Of a stretch of 64,000 bases of DNA, positions 14,601-25,831 are shown in pieces. Origin of the DNA: Ascidia mentula (taxonomy: Eukaryota; Chordata; Ascidiacea; Phlebobranchia; Ascidiidae); NCBI GenBank assembly GCA_947561715.1, contig OX387200.1, forward strand, positions 188,501 through 252,500, in the 5' to 3' direction. The number at the start of each line of letters is the position of its first letter. Positions within the stretch are counted from its first letter, which is position 1. The notes beneath the pieces are model-generated. The model made no database searches, was not told where the DNA came from, and worked only from the letters and a program-made list of their open reading frames with translations. The translations under genes and the position numbers were made by a program.

Positions 14601-17600
14601 ACAGACGAGGCTGGCGCAAAAGTCCCACTGATAATCAGTTGTGTAAAGTTCCTTAACTCTTCAACTTGCAACATGCAAATAAGGAATGGCAACTAATGCA
14701 AGAATCAGCTCTATTTCAGACCACATCAAACACTCCTCGACCGCATGACCCATGACCTCCTACTGACGTCACAGGGTTCACTACAGGGCGATGACGACAT
14801 ACAGTTTATATAAGTTTACGAGGTCAGAGGTGGACCCTTTCGGACAAAGCTTAAGTTGTTCATTCAATTGCTGTTTCCTGAGGGCTTTTATGAGCACAAA
14901 TGATAATGCGAGGGTTCCGGGTTCAAATCCCGTACAAGCCGGTGTGTTGTATTTGAGTATTTGTTTGTTTTTCTTGGTAAATGGTTTGAATTTTTTCATC
15001 CAACCAGAACAAACCAGATCGCCAACGTTTAAATTTGCTGGAAAGTTTATGTAAATTTACTTGGAACTCCCGACACAAGTCTGAGAGGCCGCAGAACCCT
15101 GAAGGCTCGGAGAGCCCGAACTTTATCCGTGCTTCCCACGTCTGCCATCTCAAACACGATACTGAACAACCTGTAGAAAGGTGAGGACGTTTCAACAAAT
15201 TCAACCAATCTATCCGATATTACAGATTTTTTCACATTTACCCCACAACAACGATGATGAAATCGAGAAGGTTCCAACCATTTCGGAGGTAAGCATTCTC
15301 GTGAAACACGAATCCGAACGCGATGATCTTCATGATCGATTCCACAGTGAAAATAGCGAGGAAAACGTATTCCACTTTTTCCTGCACGAATAAAACTTGT
15401 TTGTTGACGTCACAGTCTCGACGCCACCGAAGTCACACATTCTACATATTAGAAATCCCAGTGGGCATTCCCTCAAGTGAGAAAGTTAATTGCAAATAAA
15501 GCGGTTTGGTAATCTTAACTTAAAGGTTTTGTGTGTGAGGCAACATCAGTGTTGAAACCTGTTGTTCTGGAGTCAGTAAGCAGAGCACGCGGGTTTAAAC
15601 GCCTCCCGGCAATTCACATCTAAATGTTGGCTGAGGAGATTCGCACGTCAATGAGACAACCCAAGGTTTAGAGAAAATACGAATCCCCGCTTAATCTTGT
15701 GTTGACGATGGTAATGATTCAACCGACAACTTGTATCAAATAAACATGCCAATAAATCTTTCATAACGAATCGCGTACCGTGACGTCATCATATACTTGC
15801 TAGCATGCTTGTACGCCTGCATACGAATTCCTATCCAATAAGTCGCAATAGCCGATATCAAGAAAAGGTCGAGGGTTTAAGGCATGGCAGACTTACCAAT
15901 ATCTCATTTGTGGCATTCGAATCCTCACCAGGGAAGGGGACGTAGATCGCGAGCGCCACGCAGTTCGCAAATATGGTGAGAAGAATTAAAACATCGAACG
16001 GTCTGAAATAAACAAAACCAAGTTAAACTTGAAGTGGAAAAGTTACGAAGTGGTCGGTATTTAATCGGCAAAATGCCCTGGAGGGCGGCTTCACGACCGC
16101 CGACGCTAAGAAGTTTTGTAATTTGAGCCAAGTTCGTAACTTCATCCTCAACAGTTTATTCTGTTTAAGAAGGTTTTCATTTCGATAGTTTTTCAGCTGC
16201 AAATATAATTGAAATATTTCAAAAAAACTAAAAAAGTGGCAATGTAGTGAAATTTGTTTTAAAATAATCACAAATTACAACCACATTAACCAAATATGTG
16301 GGTATTTTTTTTTGAAAAGTATTTTTCATTTCAAGATGTGGTCAGAATACGACCGTGGAACAGCAATGAGATATGAATCATCCCACACACACAGCTGTTA
16401 TTACCGTCATCTGTGGAGGTGGCAGTGCAAGATAGAATGTGATAAAACTGTGACATGTGGCAGCTAAACAACTCACCTGTTAGTATACTGTGGCATGTGG
16501 CAGTTAAAGTGTTTATGTCCCTTTGATATGATAAGAACCAAATGAAAACGAATATTTAGAAATATGTCACAAAATAAAACAACAGAAGACAACCTGGAAA
16601 GTCAGAGAAAATATCGCGATCGAATCCACGGTAAAAAAACATTTTGGCTCCAAACCCTGACCCAAGTTGCGGTTTCCGACAAAGGGGTTTTCCCCAATAT
16701 CAAGGGCAAGCCCACTGCAGGGTAAGTTAAGCGCCACCCGGGCAGGCTAGGCTATTTAAGAGGGATTCAAGAATCAAAGCTTAATTTGTTATTCCCATGT
16801 GTATTACAGGGTACCAGGGGTTCAAAGTGAATCAACGTGTTTGATGACGTAACAATCTCCTGGCATATTGTCACGTGACCAAGTTCCTACTGATTTTGGA
16901 TGAAATTGAAAAACTTTTACTTTTCAGCCGTGGTGAAAATCTCTACCCTTGTTTGCTAAAAATTAACATTGTATAATTATATAAAGTGCAAAAAATGACA
17001 TTGATTTGATATTACACAATCAAATGTCAAGGTATGGCAGGAAGAGGTTGGACTTTTATATTCGTTTAAGAGGAACCATCAATGCAGCTTACATTGTGAT
17101 GTAACAATTGCCCTCCGTTGCACGTCACTGCCTGCAAGAGGAATTGTGGGCATTTATTCCCAGCGGGGATTGAAGTAAAGCGTGGAGTGGAGGAGGTTCG
17201 CATACTGTGTGGTTGTGTGGAGGCAGCTGTTGCTTAGGTGTCGTCCCACATCCACACACGCCACTGTTGTGCGTTTCTACTTTACCCTAGAATCGCTTTT
17301 GTTTCTTCGAACCTTGGGTGGACATTGGTCTGGGGTTAAACTGACAAATATTTACATCAGGTGTCAGATTCAAACCCTGTGGAGATGACGGTTTCATGTG
17401 GAAACCGATAACACAAATAATCGACTCTCTTTCTCCTCGTGTCATTTTAATTTTTAATGCTAAGCGGAAACATTTGGACGATGTTGAAAGATTCTCTTTG
17501 CTTTGAAATATGCATGGATGAATTCCATGTGTGGGTCGGGGCAAATCAATAACCTTTACTCAGAAATCATTTCAAATCCCGCCACAATAAACGGCAGATA

Positions 17601-18230
17601 CAAGAAAGTTGTTAAACTTGACTGATTGGTGCCAGTGAATTTTAAGCTGTGGGATTTCGGCGCACAAATTGCTACCAGTTAAGCCTAACATTGTAAAACT
17701 TGAAGAAGTTCTTACCTCCATTCGACAATCTTGATGCAAGCTCGCCGGAAGGGATTTTTCAGTGAAAGACACAGCAGGGAAGTCTCTGCTCTCCCCAAAT
17801 CCTGAGCAGGTTTCCGCTTTCGACTCGTTCCGTGCATTATTTTGTATTGTTGCCTTGCTGCCAGGACAACCTTCGACCAATCGACGTTATTGGGTCCTGT
17901 CCCTGGTGGGCCTGTTGTGGCCCCTGGGCCTCCCGATGCGGGGTTCCCGGTTCCACCGGCCGCTAATGGGCCCTCCCCGTGTCCCGAAGTTGGGTGGCTA
18001 GTAACGGTAAGGGGGCCGCCCCCAGTTCTCGGTTGAGGTAGTAGAGGTTGACGACCGGAAGCTTGATCCTGTTGATTGCCTTCAAAATCCTCAGAGCTTT
18101 CCTCGTAAATGACAGCAGGGCTGGGTTGGAATCCTTCCTCTCGCCTCGTCTGGTGGCTCCTCGAGCTTGCTTGTCTCCGCTGTGCGGTCTCGTCGCTTTC
18201 CCCAACCAAGCACTGATCATTCTTCAACCC
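796..18230 (-). CDS. CACNA1 (CaV1): L-type voltage-gated calcium channel alpha-1 subunit (CaV1), 5' partial
   Basis: This gene encodes the pore-forming subunit of an L-type Ca2+ channel in the plasma membrane, which couples depolarisation to Ca2+ entry in muscle and neurons. About 36 exons with matching GT/AG borders and phases give an N-terminal region, four six-helix repeats, EF-hand, pre-IQ and IQ segments and a C-terminal tail. The selectivity glutamates are visible: MEGW (repeat I), TGEDW (II), FEGW (III) and TGEAW (IV). L-type identity rests on the beta-subunit site [14 protein letters not shown], on dihydropyridine-site helices (IIIS5 [19 protein letters not shown]6 [13 protein letters not shown]), and on near identity to vertebrate CaV1 around IVS6 and the EF-hand. 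The first exon seen starts at 18230 after an acceptor, so the start codon lies upstream. Vertebrate CaV1.1-1.4 are probably co-orthologues. The stop is at 796-798, beside a minisatellite. Confidence 0.95.
1274..1471. mobile_element. hAT-type MITE in the last CaV1 intron
   Basis: A 198-base element has terminal inverted repeats CAGTGTTTCCCAACC and GGTTGGGAAACACTG. It is flanked by near-perfect 8-base duplications, GTTTAGCG (1266-1273) and GTTTAACG (1472-1479). Terminal CAGTG and an 8-bp target duplication are typical of hAT transposons. There is no coding capacity, so it is non-autonomous. It sits between the two most 3' coding exons of the channel. Confidence 0.88.
2828..5629 (-). CDS. CACNA1 (CaV1): CaV1 repeat IV exons
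   Basis: Exons lie at about 5629-5471 (IVS1), 5351-5241 (IVS2), the alternative IVS3 pair at 5008-4922 and 4756-4664, 3877-3749 (IVS4, [20 protein letters not shown]), 3554-3397 (IVS5, [17 protein letters not shown]), 3281-3122 (pore, [12 protein letters not shown]) and 2955-2828 (IVS6, [20 protein letters not shown]). The IVS4 exon has two possible acceptors six bases apart (exon start 3877 or 3871), which would add or drop Ala-Gln in the IVS3-S4 linker. Confidence 0.93.
4173..4190. repeat. Poly-G tract of 18 bases
   Basis: An uninterrupted run of G lies in the CaV1 intron between alternative exon B and the IVS4 exon. On the transcribed strand it is poly-C. Such runs are unstable and prone to sequencing error. 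Confidence 0.9.
4395..4503. repeat. 41-bp tandem repeat, 2.6 copies
   Basis: Three successive units begin ATTACGTG(G/A)CATGTGG at 4395, 4436 and 4477, with a period of 41 bases. The array is intronic in CaV1, just downstream in transcript order of the alternative IVS3 exons. Confidence 0.9.
4664..4756 (-). CDS. CACNA1 (CaV1): CaV1 alternative IVS3 exon B (vertebrate exon 32-like)
   Basis: This 93-base exon is phase 0 at both ends and has a TTCAG acceptor and a GTAAGT donor. It encodes 31 residues beginning [19 protein letters not shown] and ending in NSSS, a possible glycosylation site. It resembles vertebrate CaV1 exon 32 (recalled start HYFCDAWNTFDAL). Including both exons would give a second S3 helix, so mutually exclusive use is inferred. 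Confidence 0.88.
4922..5008 (-). CDS. CACNA1 (CaV1): CaV1 alternative IVS3 exon A (vertebrate exon 31-like)
   Basis: This 87-base exon is phase 0 at both ends and has a CACAG acceptor and a GTAAGT donor. It encodes 29 residues beginning [19 protein letters not shown]. It resembles vertebrate CaV1 exon 31 (recalled start [12 protein letters not shown]). It competes for the same position as exon B, 165 bases downstream in transcript order. Confidence 0.9.
5746..7570 (-). CDS. CACNA1 (CaV1): CaV1 repeat III exons
   Basis: Exons lie at about 7570-7433, 7304-7146, 6965-6847, 6721-6592, 6319-6176 and 5947-5746. They encode IIIS1-S2, IIIS3, IIIS4 ([20 protein letters not shown]), IIIS5 ([20 protein letters not shown]), the pore with ATFEGWPG, and IIIS6 ([19 protein letters not shown]) leading into [18 protein letters not shown]. 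Residues that form the dihydropyridine site in vertebrate CaV1 IIIS5/IIIS6 appear conserved, so drug sensitivity is predicted but not shown. Confidence 0.94.
6086..6109. repeat. GGACA microsatellite
   Basis: About five copies of a 5-base unit (AGGAC/GGACA) lie in the CaV1 intron between the repeat III pore exon and IIIS6. Confidence 0.85.
7808..8315 (-). CDS. CACNA1 (CaV1): CaV1 II-III linker exons
   Basis: Two exons at about 8315-8172 and 7993-7808 encode the cytoplasmic loop between repeats II and III. The first is highly charged ([18 protein letters not shown]). The second carries the conserved [16 protein letters not shown] stretch, which matches the same position in vertebrate CaV1 channels. 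In skeletal CaV1.1 this loop contacts the ryanodine receptor; whether that applies here cannot be told from sequence. Confidence 0.88.
8605..11011 (-). CDS. CACNA1 (CaV1): CaV1 I-II linker exon and repeat II exons
   Basis: Exons lie at about 11011-10933, 10264-10104, 9825-9668, 9487-9420, 9309-9096 and 8855-8605. They encode a variable linker, IIS1 ([20 protein letters not shown]), IIS2-S3, IIS4 ([19 protein letters not shown]), IIS5 with [18 protein letters not shown], and the pore with [14 protein letters not shown] followed by IIS6 ([20 protein letters not shown]). The sequence is close to vertebrate CaV1 throughout, and the repeat II selectivity glutamate is the E of TGEDW. Confidence 0.94.
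12347..18230 (-). CDS. CACNA1 (CaV1): CaV1 N-terminus and repeat I exons, including the beta-subunit site
   Basis: Exons run downward at about 18230-17716, 16002-15897, 15381-15242, 15170-15061, 14504-14349, 13084-12873, 12783-12680 and 12507-12347. The first is Gly/Pro/Ser-rich and ends in the conserved cytoplasmic [19 protein letters not shown]. The next encode IS1 ([20 protein letters not shown]), IS2, IS3-S4 ([19 protein letters not shown], the voltage sensor), IS5, the pore loop with ITMEGW, and IS6. The last holds the alpha-interaction domain for the CaV-beta subunit. Phases agree at every junction checked. The exon at 11011-10933 (I-II linker, acidic) follows and is poorly conserved. 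Confidence 0.93.
12607..12657. repeat. 18-bp tandem repeat, 2.8 copies
   Basis: Repeated AGATCCAGAAGAACAAG-like units with one-base differences lie in the CaV1 intron after IS6. Confidence 0.8.
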
Positions 18231-18703
18231 TGCGAGAAACGAGACGAAGGTTAGAACAGATGACGTCATATCCCATGGGGAGTGTTGGCAACACTTGGTC
18301 GCTCACCAGGATGCGATGGAATGCAACCATGCTCAAACCCTATCTGGACTTCAACGAACTCACGACACAAATTATTTCTACTTTTTTTGTATATCGTTAC
18401 ACAACGTGGCATAGTGCATGGTTTGGAAACCCCAATGTAACGATCACGAGTTTACCCACAAAGGGACATTAAACCAGCCCTTGACCAAATAAAACTGAAC
18501 ACTTTGGCAGTGTTTCGGTCGCGTACCTTAGCGAAATTCTTAACTAACACTAGCGATCAACAACGCAGTAATATATCATGCAACGGCATGATTGGAAGAT
18601 CACAGCTAGCGTATCAAGATCATTAGGTCTACAGGCTTCGCAGCCCAGGAATTGATTGCAGCCTAGTTGGATCGGCCATGCACTTTTCCAGTGCAACCAC
18701 TGA

Positions 18704-18776
18704 GCTCTTGTAGCTCAGTTGGTAGAGCGTTGGCCTAGTTAGCCCAGGATCGTGAGTTCAAACCTCACAGGGGGCT
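18704..18776 (+). tRNA. tRNA-Thr(AGT)-like sequence, possibly a pseudogene or SINE head
   Basis: A 73-base cloverleaf can be drawn. The acceptor strands are GCTCTTG/AGGGGGC (wobbles and one mismatch), and the D-arm and A box is TAGCTCAGTTGGTAGAGC. The anticodon arm TTGGC-CTAGTTA-GCCCA has loop triplet AGT, and the T-arm is GTGAG-TTCAAAC-CTCAC. Against a functional gene are T at position 37, a T-C mismatch in the anticodon stem and four U-G/mismatch pairs in the acceptor. It may be a decayed tRNA or the head of a tRNA-derived SINE. Confidence 0.5.
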
Positions 18777-21700
18777 TGATTTCTTAAATCACGCTCCTAC
18801 TTTTCGGGTGGTTGATCCAGCTAAACAGGGGAAAATATTTAACAAACATAACTGTCTTCCCTTGAAAAACCCGAATAACCACCACCACCATAAGGTGCTG
18901 ATTTTTAGTGAATCACCGACCAACTTCCAAAACAAACATGATATCATATTGCAAAAAACTTTTGCTGCTGATTTTGCTGAAATGTTGCGATAAAAAACTT
19001 AAACCACGAAACTTCGAGGTTCGAAGGTCAGTTTGAGGTCAAATGTTGCCCGCACCCCGAGACACTTTTAACGAATGTAATGTTATGGTTGCAAACTCTG
19101 TAACGGATTGTTTGAATTCCGAGCCCACTCTACACTTCAAAGGTTACGTCTCGGTATTACGCCTGGGGCAGTTGATTCTGAGAAGTGAGCTGTGGACTGA
19201 ACATGTGTTGCAGAATACATGAAATGTAATTAACCATAAATTAACAAATCAGATTAGCAAGGTCACCAAAACCTTGTTTTGTGAACAAATGTAATTACTG
19301 GAATCATTTATTTGATTTTGTTGTGTTTCACACAGGCCTAATACTTATCCAATATTCACAGCTACATGGTCCATATCTGTTACGACAGGGGTTCTTCAAT
19401 GTCGTGCAGTTTTAATAAGAAAAATTTTCTAAACCATAACCCAATTCCACCCAACTACAGGCACCGGTCACGTGACGAGGTGTCACGTGTTCAGTGGCAA
19501 GTTTTACCCAAATAATTCCCCGAATTATCCAAAACTCCATTGAAGTAAATTAAGGTGATTATACACACCACACATGACCCCATCTTTATATTGTGACATA
19601 ACAAAAGCCGCGCGGACCCCGCTGTTAAGTAAGGCGAAACATCTTCATCAACTGCACCCCCCTCTTAAATATATTTAAACCAACGCGCAATTCAAATTCA
19701 TCACCGTTTTATTGTAAATCGTGTAAACCGACATAAGGCAGATGGCCACCCTTCATAATTCATAAAGCGATCCTTTAATTAGGTTTTCATCCGATTACAA
19801 ACAACCTTCCCCTATGTCACGTGTACAACACGTGGTGAACTTTGAACCCCAACGGCGCCGTTATGACGACACAGAAAGTTTATTAAAAACGTTAAAAGAT
19901 CACGTGGTTCCTCCCAAGCCATGTAACCGTGAAGAGTTCCATGGGTGGTTTCGGGCTAGTCAAGAATACTGTTTCCAGTTTAAACCCTAATATTATGTTG
20001 ATATTAAGCAAAGAATGTTAACCCCAACAAGAACAAACCCCAACAAGAACAGACAACTGGATGTCAGTGCCACATAATTGTGTTAATATGTTGTTGTTTT
20101 TAGCCAACAACCCCAAACCATGGAAGAATGGTTTCCAATTTCCCAATTTAGCTTTGAAAGTCGGGTTCTGCCTCCTGCACCGAAATCACCAACAAATCAA
20201 ACGTTACCAACACAAGACACAGCCACCAACCCAACCAGTGACGCAGGTTTGCCTACTGACGTCATGCATCGTTGACAGCAACTTCTGTGCCTCTGCTGAG
20301 TACGTTGAAGTAACAAATCTTCCGAACACCCGAAAAGTAAATTGCTTAAATTTAGAGTTGCCTCAAAACCTGTAGCGTCAGGTTTGACAATAATCAACCG
20401 CACAATTGTTGGATACTTATCACTGCTTGGGATTCAGACGGTTTCCATGTAGATCAAATGCCTTCACTTCAACATGGGTTGGGAGGTAACTGAACCGTAA
20501 CGAGTCAATGTGAACTCACAGAAGAAGCTTTATTACGTCACTAACATTACCGTCCCGCCCTTAAAACAGCGCACAGGGTCCTGGGCAATGATCAATGGGA
20601 TTTATTCCACCAGTTTATTTTCATTGCAGTGAAATTTCTGCCAAACGTGGAACAAGTCGACCGTAACCGCTACCATTACCAAGTCCAGGGAACCATATTT
20701 TAAGCGGAATCATCAGAAAATGTCGTGGAGTTTACGAACCACCAGAGATTAGGACGTATTGGAAGACACCTCATCACCAGTCAACTCAAACATACAACAT
20801 TCGACCTCTAAATATTGTGTCCTCGGCAACTCTTCGTGAACCATGTCGTAACACTGTGACGTAACGAACGCAGGTGGCGAACCCCGCGATCGAATTTCGA
20901 ATGTTGAACAAACGACGCGTGCAACAAACACTTGCGTTTGAAAGGGGAGGGGGGGGGGTAGAAGTTGCATGAAAACTTTCCAAGGCACCCGTGGTTCAAC
21001 TTAAAACGATCTTTAACATAAAAATCGTAATCACATGAAACCGACCAACTTCTAAAAGCAATTTTCCCATCGCAAGGAGCTGGGGGATGGACACAAGTTT
21101 TATGGTGAATTTATTCTTCCACTAGGTTGGTGACGTACAAACAACGTCACACTTCAAATGCAGCCTCTCACAAACTCCATTCATTATATTATATTAAATA
21201 CAGTTTTCAATGGGTGTGTGACCGAGCAAAGTAACCCGGATGTTAAACGTGAGAAATAAAAGTTGAATTAAATCCAAGCAACCGGTTTACTGCGATAAGA
21301 ACACAAAACGAGATATCTGACAACTAGAATAACTCATATGTTCGACAGAATGAGAAGCCACGATACGGAATTCATTACATTTAGATTCTCTTGTTTCAAA
21401 ATCGTTTTGCTGAAACTTGATTGGAATGCAGTAGGGTTGGTTCAAAGTGAATCACATTTGCTGTGTTTTCAGCAAAACAAAATACCTGCCTTGCATCACA
21501 ATTATATGTGAAATCAAATTCATCAAACCTTTATTTAATCTGATGATCAACGCACGCAGCATCGTGGATTACAACCAATGTCGTTTCAACAATATTTCCT
21601 CGCAAGGTTGAAATATTTACTTTCGACAACAGCTGTAATCTCTCACACTTATGAGTTATCATCTACATTGAAACCATCAAATAATTGGGCGCTTGGAATG

Positions 21701-24700
21701 AAAGGGAGTGAAGTCGCGCGGTCATTTCTATCACAACAATCTCATCCAACCCAACACAATAGCTTGGAAGCTGTGTGAGACCAACTCCCCGCCCGCTCAT
21801 TCTCGGCACCGCAGTGCTGTCATTCCACTGCCGTTTTTTGTATAATACACTGTTTTTGTCCGAGAAATGACATACAAGAACAGCAAAGCAAAAAGAGTCC
21901 ATTTATTCCAGTGTATAATCATCTCTACCCTCCCAGTTATTAATTCTCAAGTTACGCACATGCCTTTGTAAACAAGCAAATGACCACAGCTGACGAAGCA
22001 AAATCAGTTGAAACCAGGAAAACTCACCAGATATTGGAGTCTTTCCGCTCCATCCTGATCAACTTCAACATTTGTTTAAACTTAAACGTGGCATCTGCAG
22101 TTGACAACAGACTTACAACCTCACAAACACGACTTGCCCCACAGTTAAGTTGTTTATAACCGTGATCCGGCAAACATTAGGCTTACAAACCACTCAGTAG
22201 CTGGCGGCATTATTATTACGGCCGAACCTTGCAACAAATATTAAACGAACTATCTTTATTTTGACAACAGGTTATATTTCCTCGTAAAAACCCCTCACAA
22301 CCTCACCCACAAAACCTTATCTCGGTATCAATAAGCGGCAGTCAAGCAGCTTGCTGGAGATAACCTGTCTCTCTGCGCGACAAAATTACATTTCCGACCC
22401 GTTTTCTCGAGGCACAAGTGTGCTTCTACGTCGCCGCTCAAGCGTGGCGGTAACTGGACCGTGTCGCACGTCATCGGGCACTTGAGGTGTCGCTTCGATG
22501 GGAGGACAGTTTCATAACAGCGGGAACCTAATTATATTTGTCGGTTGCCAAATTTTCTGTCTCTGCATGTGAACAAACGACCATAAGATGGAGAGAATAA
22601 TGTAAAATAAACCCTACGTCCTGCGGTGAATAACCTCCGCTACTTCTCAACATTCTCATGGCAAAGTAGGGAGATTTCATGAACCAAACCTTCCAGCGGA
22701 TAAAATAACAATTCATAGCCATCTGTTGCTTTCAACTAAACCTCGAGTGACCCCCGATTTAAAAGATATATCTTTTCACACAAGGTAGATAGTGTGACGT
22801 ATCGGTGCAGCCATTGTGACGTTGAAATGTATTTTCCGTTTGACGAAAGACCGCTGAGCGGGAGGGTGAGGATTTGAACGGGTTGTGTTGGAATCGATGG
22901 AAGGTGTCGGGGATTCCTCTCCAGTGATTGATCGAAACCCGACAGAAAACATTCAATCTCAACAACAACACAATGTCTTTGATTGCCTACGGTGGCTGTG
23001 GTTGTGTTTTCCAACACGGCGTTTCAAATATAACAAACGAACTAAAGATCATCAAATTTGGAAACTCCTTCACTCCCGTTGATATTTCGACAACTTACGA
23101 AAAACTTTGTTGAATCCACGGAATGGAAAAACATTTTTCCTGTTGTTTGTCTTTGAATTCCCCTGCTCGTTTTTGTGGGCCCTTTGTCCCAACTCAGTCA
23201 GTTCCAAGCACTGGTGATGAGCACAACTGTGTTTTGAATATTTGTTGATAAGTTTAATGTAACCCCGAATTTCCTGTTGCTGGAACTGTAGCTGTTCTCA
23301 ATGAAGGGAAAAATCATTTATTTTAGCAGGGTTGTGACCTGGACCAACCCAACATGAATATTAAATGAGAACGAGCGACGCGTTTAATTGCAAGCTGTGG
23401 CATTTGCAGCATTTGCTCCTGCTACGATGGGTGTTCAAGCTCTTCAGTCACAAACAATAGAACCAAGCAGATTTGATTAAAATCCCAAGGAAATCTGTGT
23501 GTGATGAAACAACAGAGCCCTGTTCACCTGGAGTTTTAAGCAGGTAAGTTTTTATGGTTCCAGCAGCTACAACGCAACATTATAGACAAAGTTTCCCCGA
23601 CAACTTTCCACTGTATAACTTCCAACCGTGTTAAATGTTGGTGCTTGGTTGCAATGTTCTTTATGCAAGAATAAAAACTGGTAATTTTGGTAAAAACCGC
23701 TGCTAAGAGAATTATTCGTCATCACACAATACAAATGTATTACACCTATAAACCCTTTTCATGCTGTACATGGACAAATAATTCTCATTTGCGAAGGGCG
23801 CCACCAAATTAATGACAAATTCAACTCGAAACGAACCTTCGTGGAGAATTAAACAAATTAAGTGTGACGTCATCAAGCCTCGGCCCAACAATTATTTTTT
23901 GAAAACAAATAATTGTTTTACCGGCAAGCCTTGGTTTATTTGCTTACCCTGAAAAAGATTTGAAATTCAACTTACTTTCACCCAAGTTTGATGAAGTTCT
24001 TCTTCCAACCCTTGGCCGGAATCTTACCGACATAATTCTCTGCTGTGTTAATAATCCACTCAATTCCACATGTGTTAAGTAAACGACACTTTTCCTACAT
24101 CGCAACCCTGGTTAAAACATTCATAAAATACAAGGTCTGAACAGGCACCTGTGACCAGTGCGTATATTCTCTACTGCTGAGAGAAGAAATCAATCAACGG
24201 CAAAAGGCAGTTAGCTAAAAACCTGGGATCGATAGAACGTTGCCAAAGGATTGAGCTCTCGTTCGTAGTAATAGAGGATTATTGATGAACCAAATCGCAA
24301 CCCGAAAATCGCTTGTTTTTGTGCCGCGATCCCACCTGGTCTCCTGCACCTGGATTTTTGTGCGTCTTGTAACTGATTATAACCCCTCCCCCCTGACTGG
24401 CAATTACACATTCGCCACCTGCAAACTTCCGGCCGAATATACTCCAAGTGAAACGTTTACGAATTAATTTGGCGCAAACTGTCTATACATCGTCACAAAT
24501 CTGTACAGATATTTAAAAAAACCTCAACTCAAGAAAGTGGTACATGCCCAGTAATCTCATCAACGGGACAGACGCCTTCTTATCTGTTGTCAGAGTCGCG
24601 CGCTGTTTTATCACAGCGTTCGTCGCTCGCTTCTGCGGCATCAGCAGCCCCTCATTCTTTTATGCAAGATGAAAATCCATATTTGCTGGCAACCAACAAA

Positions 24701-25389
24701 GTTATTCCACCCAGATACACAGCCGAAAGAGGGTTGAATTAGTTTCAAGGACACGAATATTGTTAATTGTGTGCTCACATTATTGTAGATCGCTGGCAAA
24801 TGGTTTTGGACAAACACCGCATTTAACGAGTGTTCCAGAATGGTTGATTACGGGAAACGGGAAACATTATTACATCATAAACGCCCGAACTACGTATCGT
24901 ATATACCGCGATCTAAACAATGAGGTTTTACTTTGACAAAACAATGCAACCGAATTCCTTCATCGACTTCATCGCAATTTTGATTGTTGGGAATAAAATG
25001 TGGCGAGTGGCGTTATATGGATATACCGAGGCGGATTAAACGCATCTGTAGCACGGGCTTGCGGTCGTCAGGTGTGAAGCTACAATGTATCGCGTCCGTA
25101 ATTCACGTATGGGAGCCGGAATACAAACAATAAACCCACGATTCTGTGGATCCATAAACCACTGTGCGAGAGGGGAGATGGAACATATGGCAAAATGCGA
25201 AATTGATTTTGTGTCGCTTGGGATCCAGGGGCAGTAGAAAGGTTTTTAAAATCGAAACGTCGGGTTGGCTGCGAACGTCGACCAATACAGACGGTAAAAG
25301 TCGCAAAATTATTTCGAAGATTTCGCCACATATAACCGTCACGCGCCAGTGACTTTGTAAGTGTTGTGTTCAAGAGCATGGTTAAATAC

Positions 25390-25831
25390 TAGTGATGCAC
25401 CGAAACAGCAATTTTTTTTATCGGCCGAAACCGAATATTCGGCAAAAGTTGCCGAATAAATTCGGCCGCATAAACCGAAACTAATTTTGGTATCCATCTC
25501 TTTAAACGCAATAAATTTGAACAAAACAATGAAAACATGTGCTGCATTGGATCCATTCCTATATTGGCACTTAAAGAAGAACCTCTACTGCTGTACAAAA
25601 TGCTTAAAGTTGATTTTCATTATTTCGGTGACAAAAAACAAACAAAACGAACACAATCGTATAGTTTGAACAATGATTCTATTCTAAACTTTGCGTATTT
25701 TCGTTACATGCAGTAAAAAAGTTTCGGTTTCGACCGATTTTTACAAAAATATTCTGCCGAAACCGAATAATTATAAATTCCTTAGTTTCGGTCGAATAAA
25801 TTCGGCAAACCGAACTTTCGGTGCATCCCTA
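25390..25831. mobile_element. hAT-like non-autonomous element
   Basis: About 440 bases are bounded by inverted ends TAGTGATGCACCGAAA and TTTCGGTGCATCCCTA. Internal inverted CCGAAACCGAATA/TTCGGTCGAATAAATTCGG motifs lie near both ends. Flanks GTTAAATA and GTTAAAAC look like a degraded 8-base duplication. Ends of this GGGATGCACCGA type are common in hAT MITEs. No transposase frame is present. Confidence 0.75.

Noticed and set aside
18236..18269. ATG at 18269 as the CaV1 start codon
   Set aside because: The sequence just after it (CCTTCGTCTCGTTTCTCGCAG) is a strong splice acceptor, so the frame upstream of 18230 is probably intron. A start here cannot be fully excluded.
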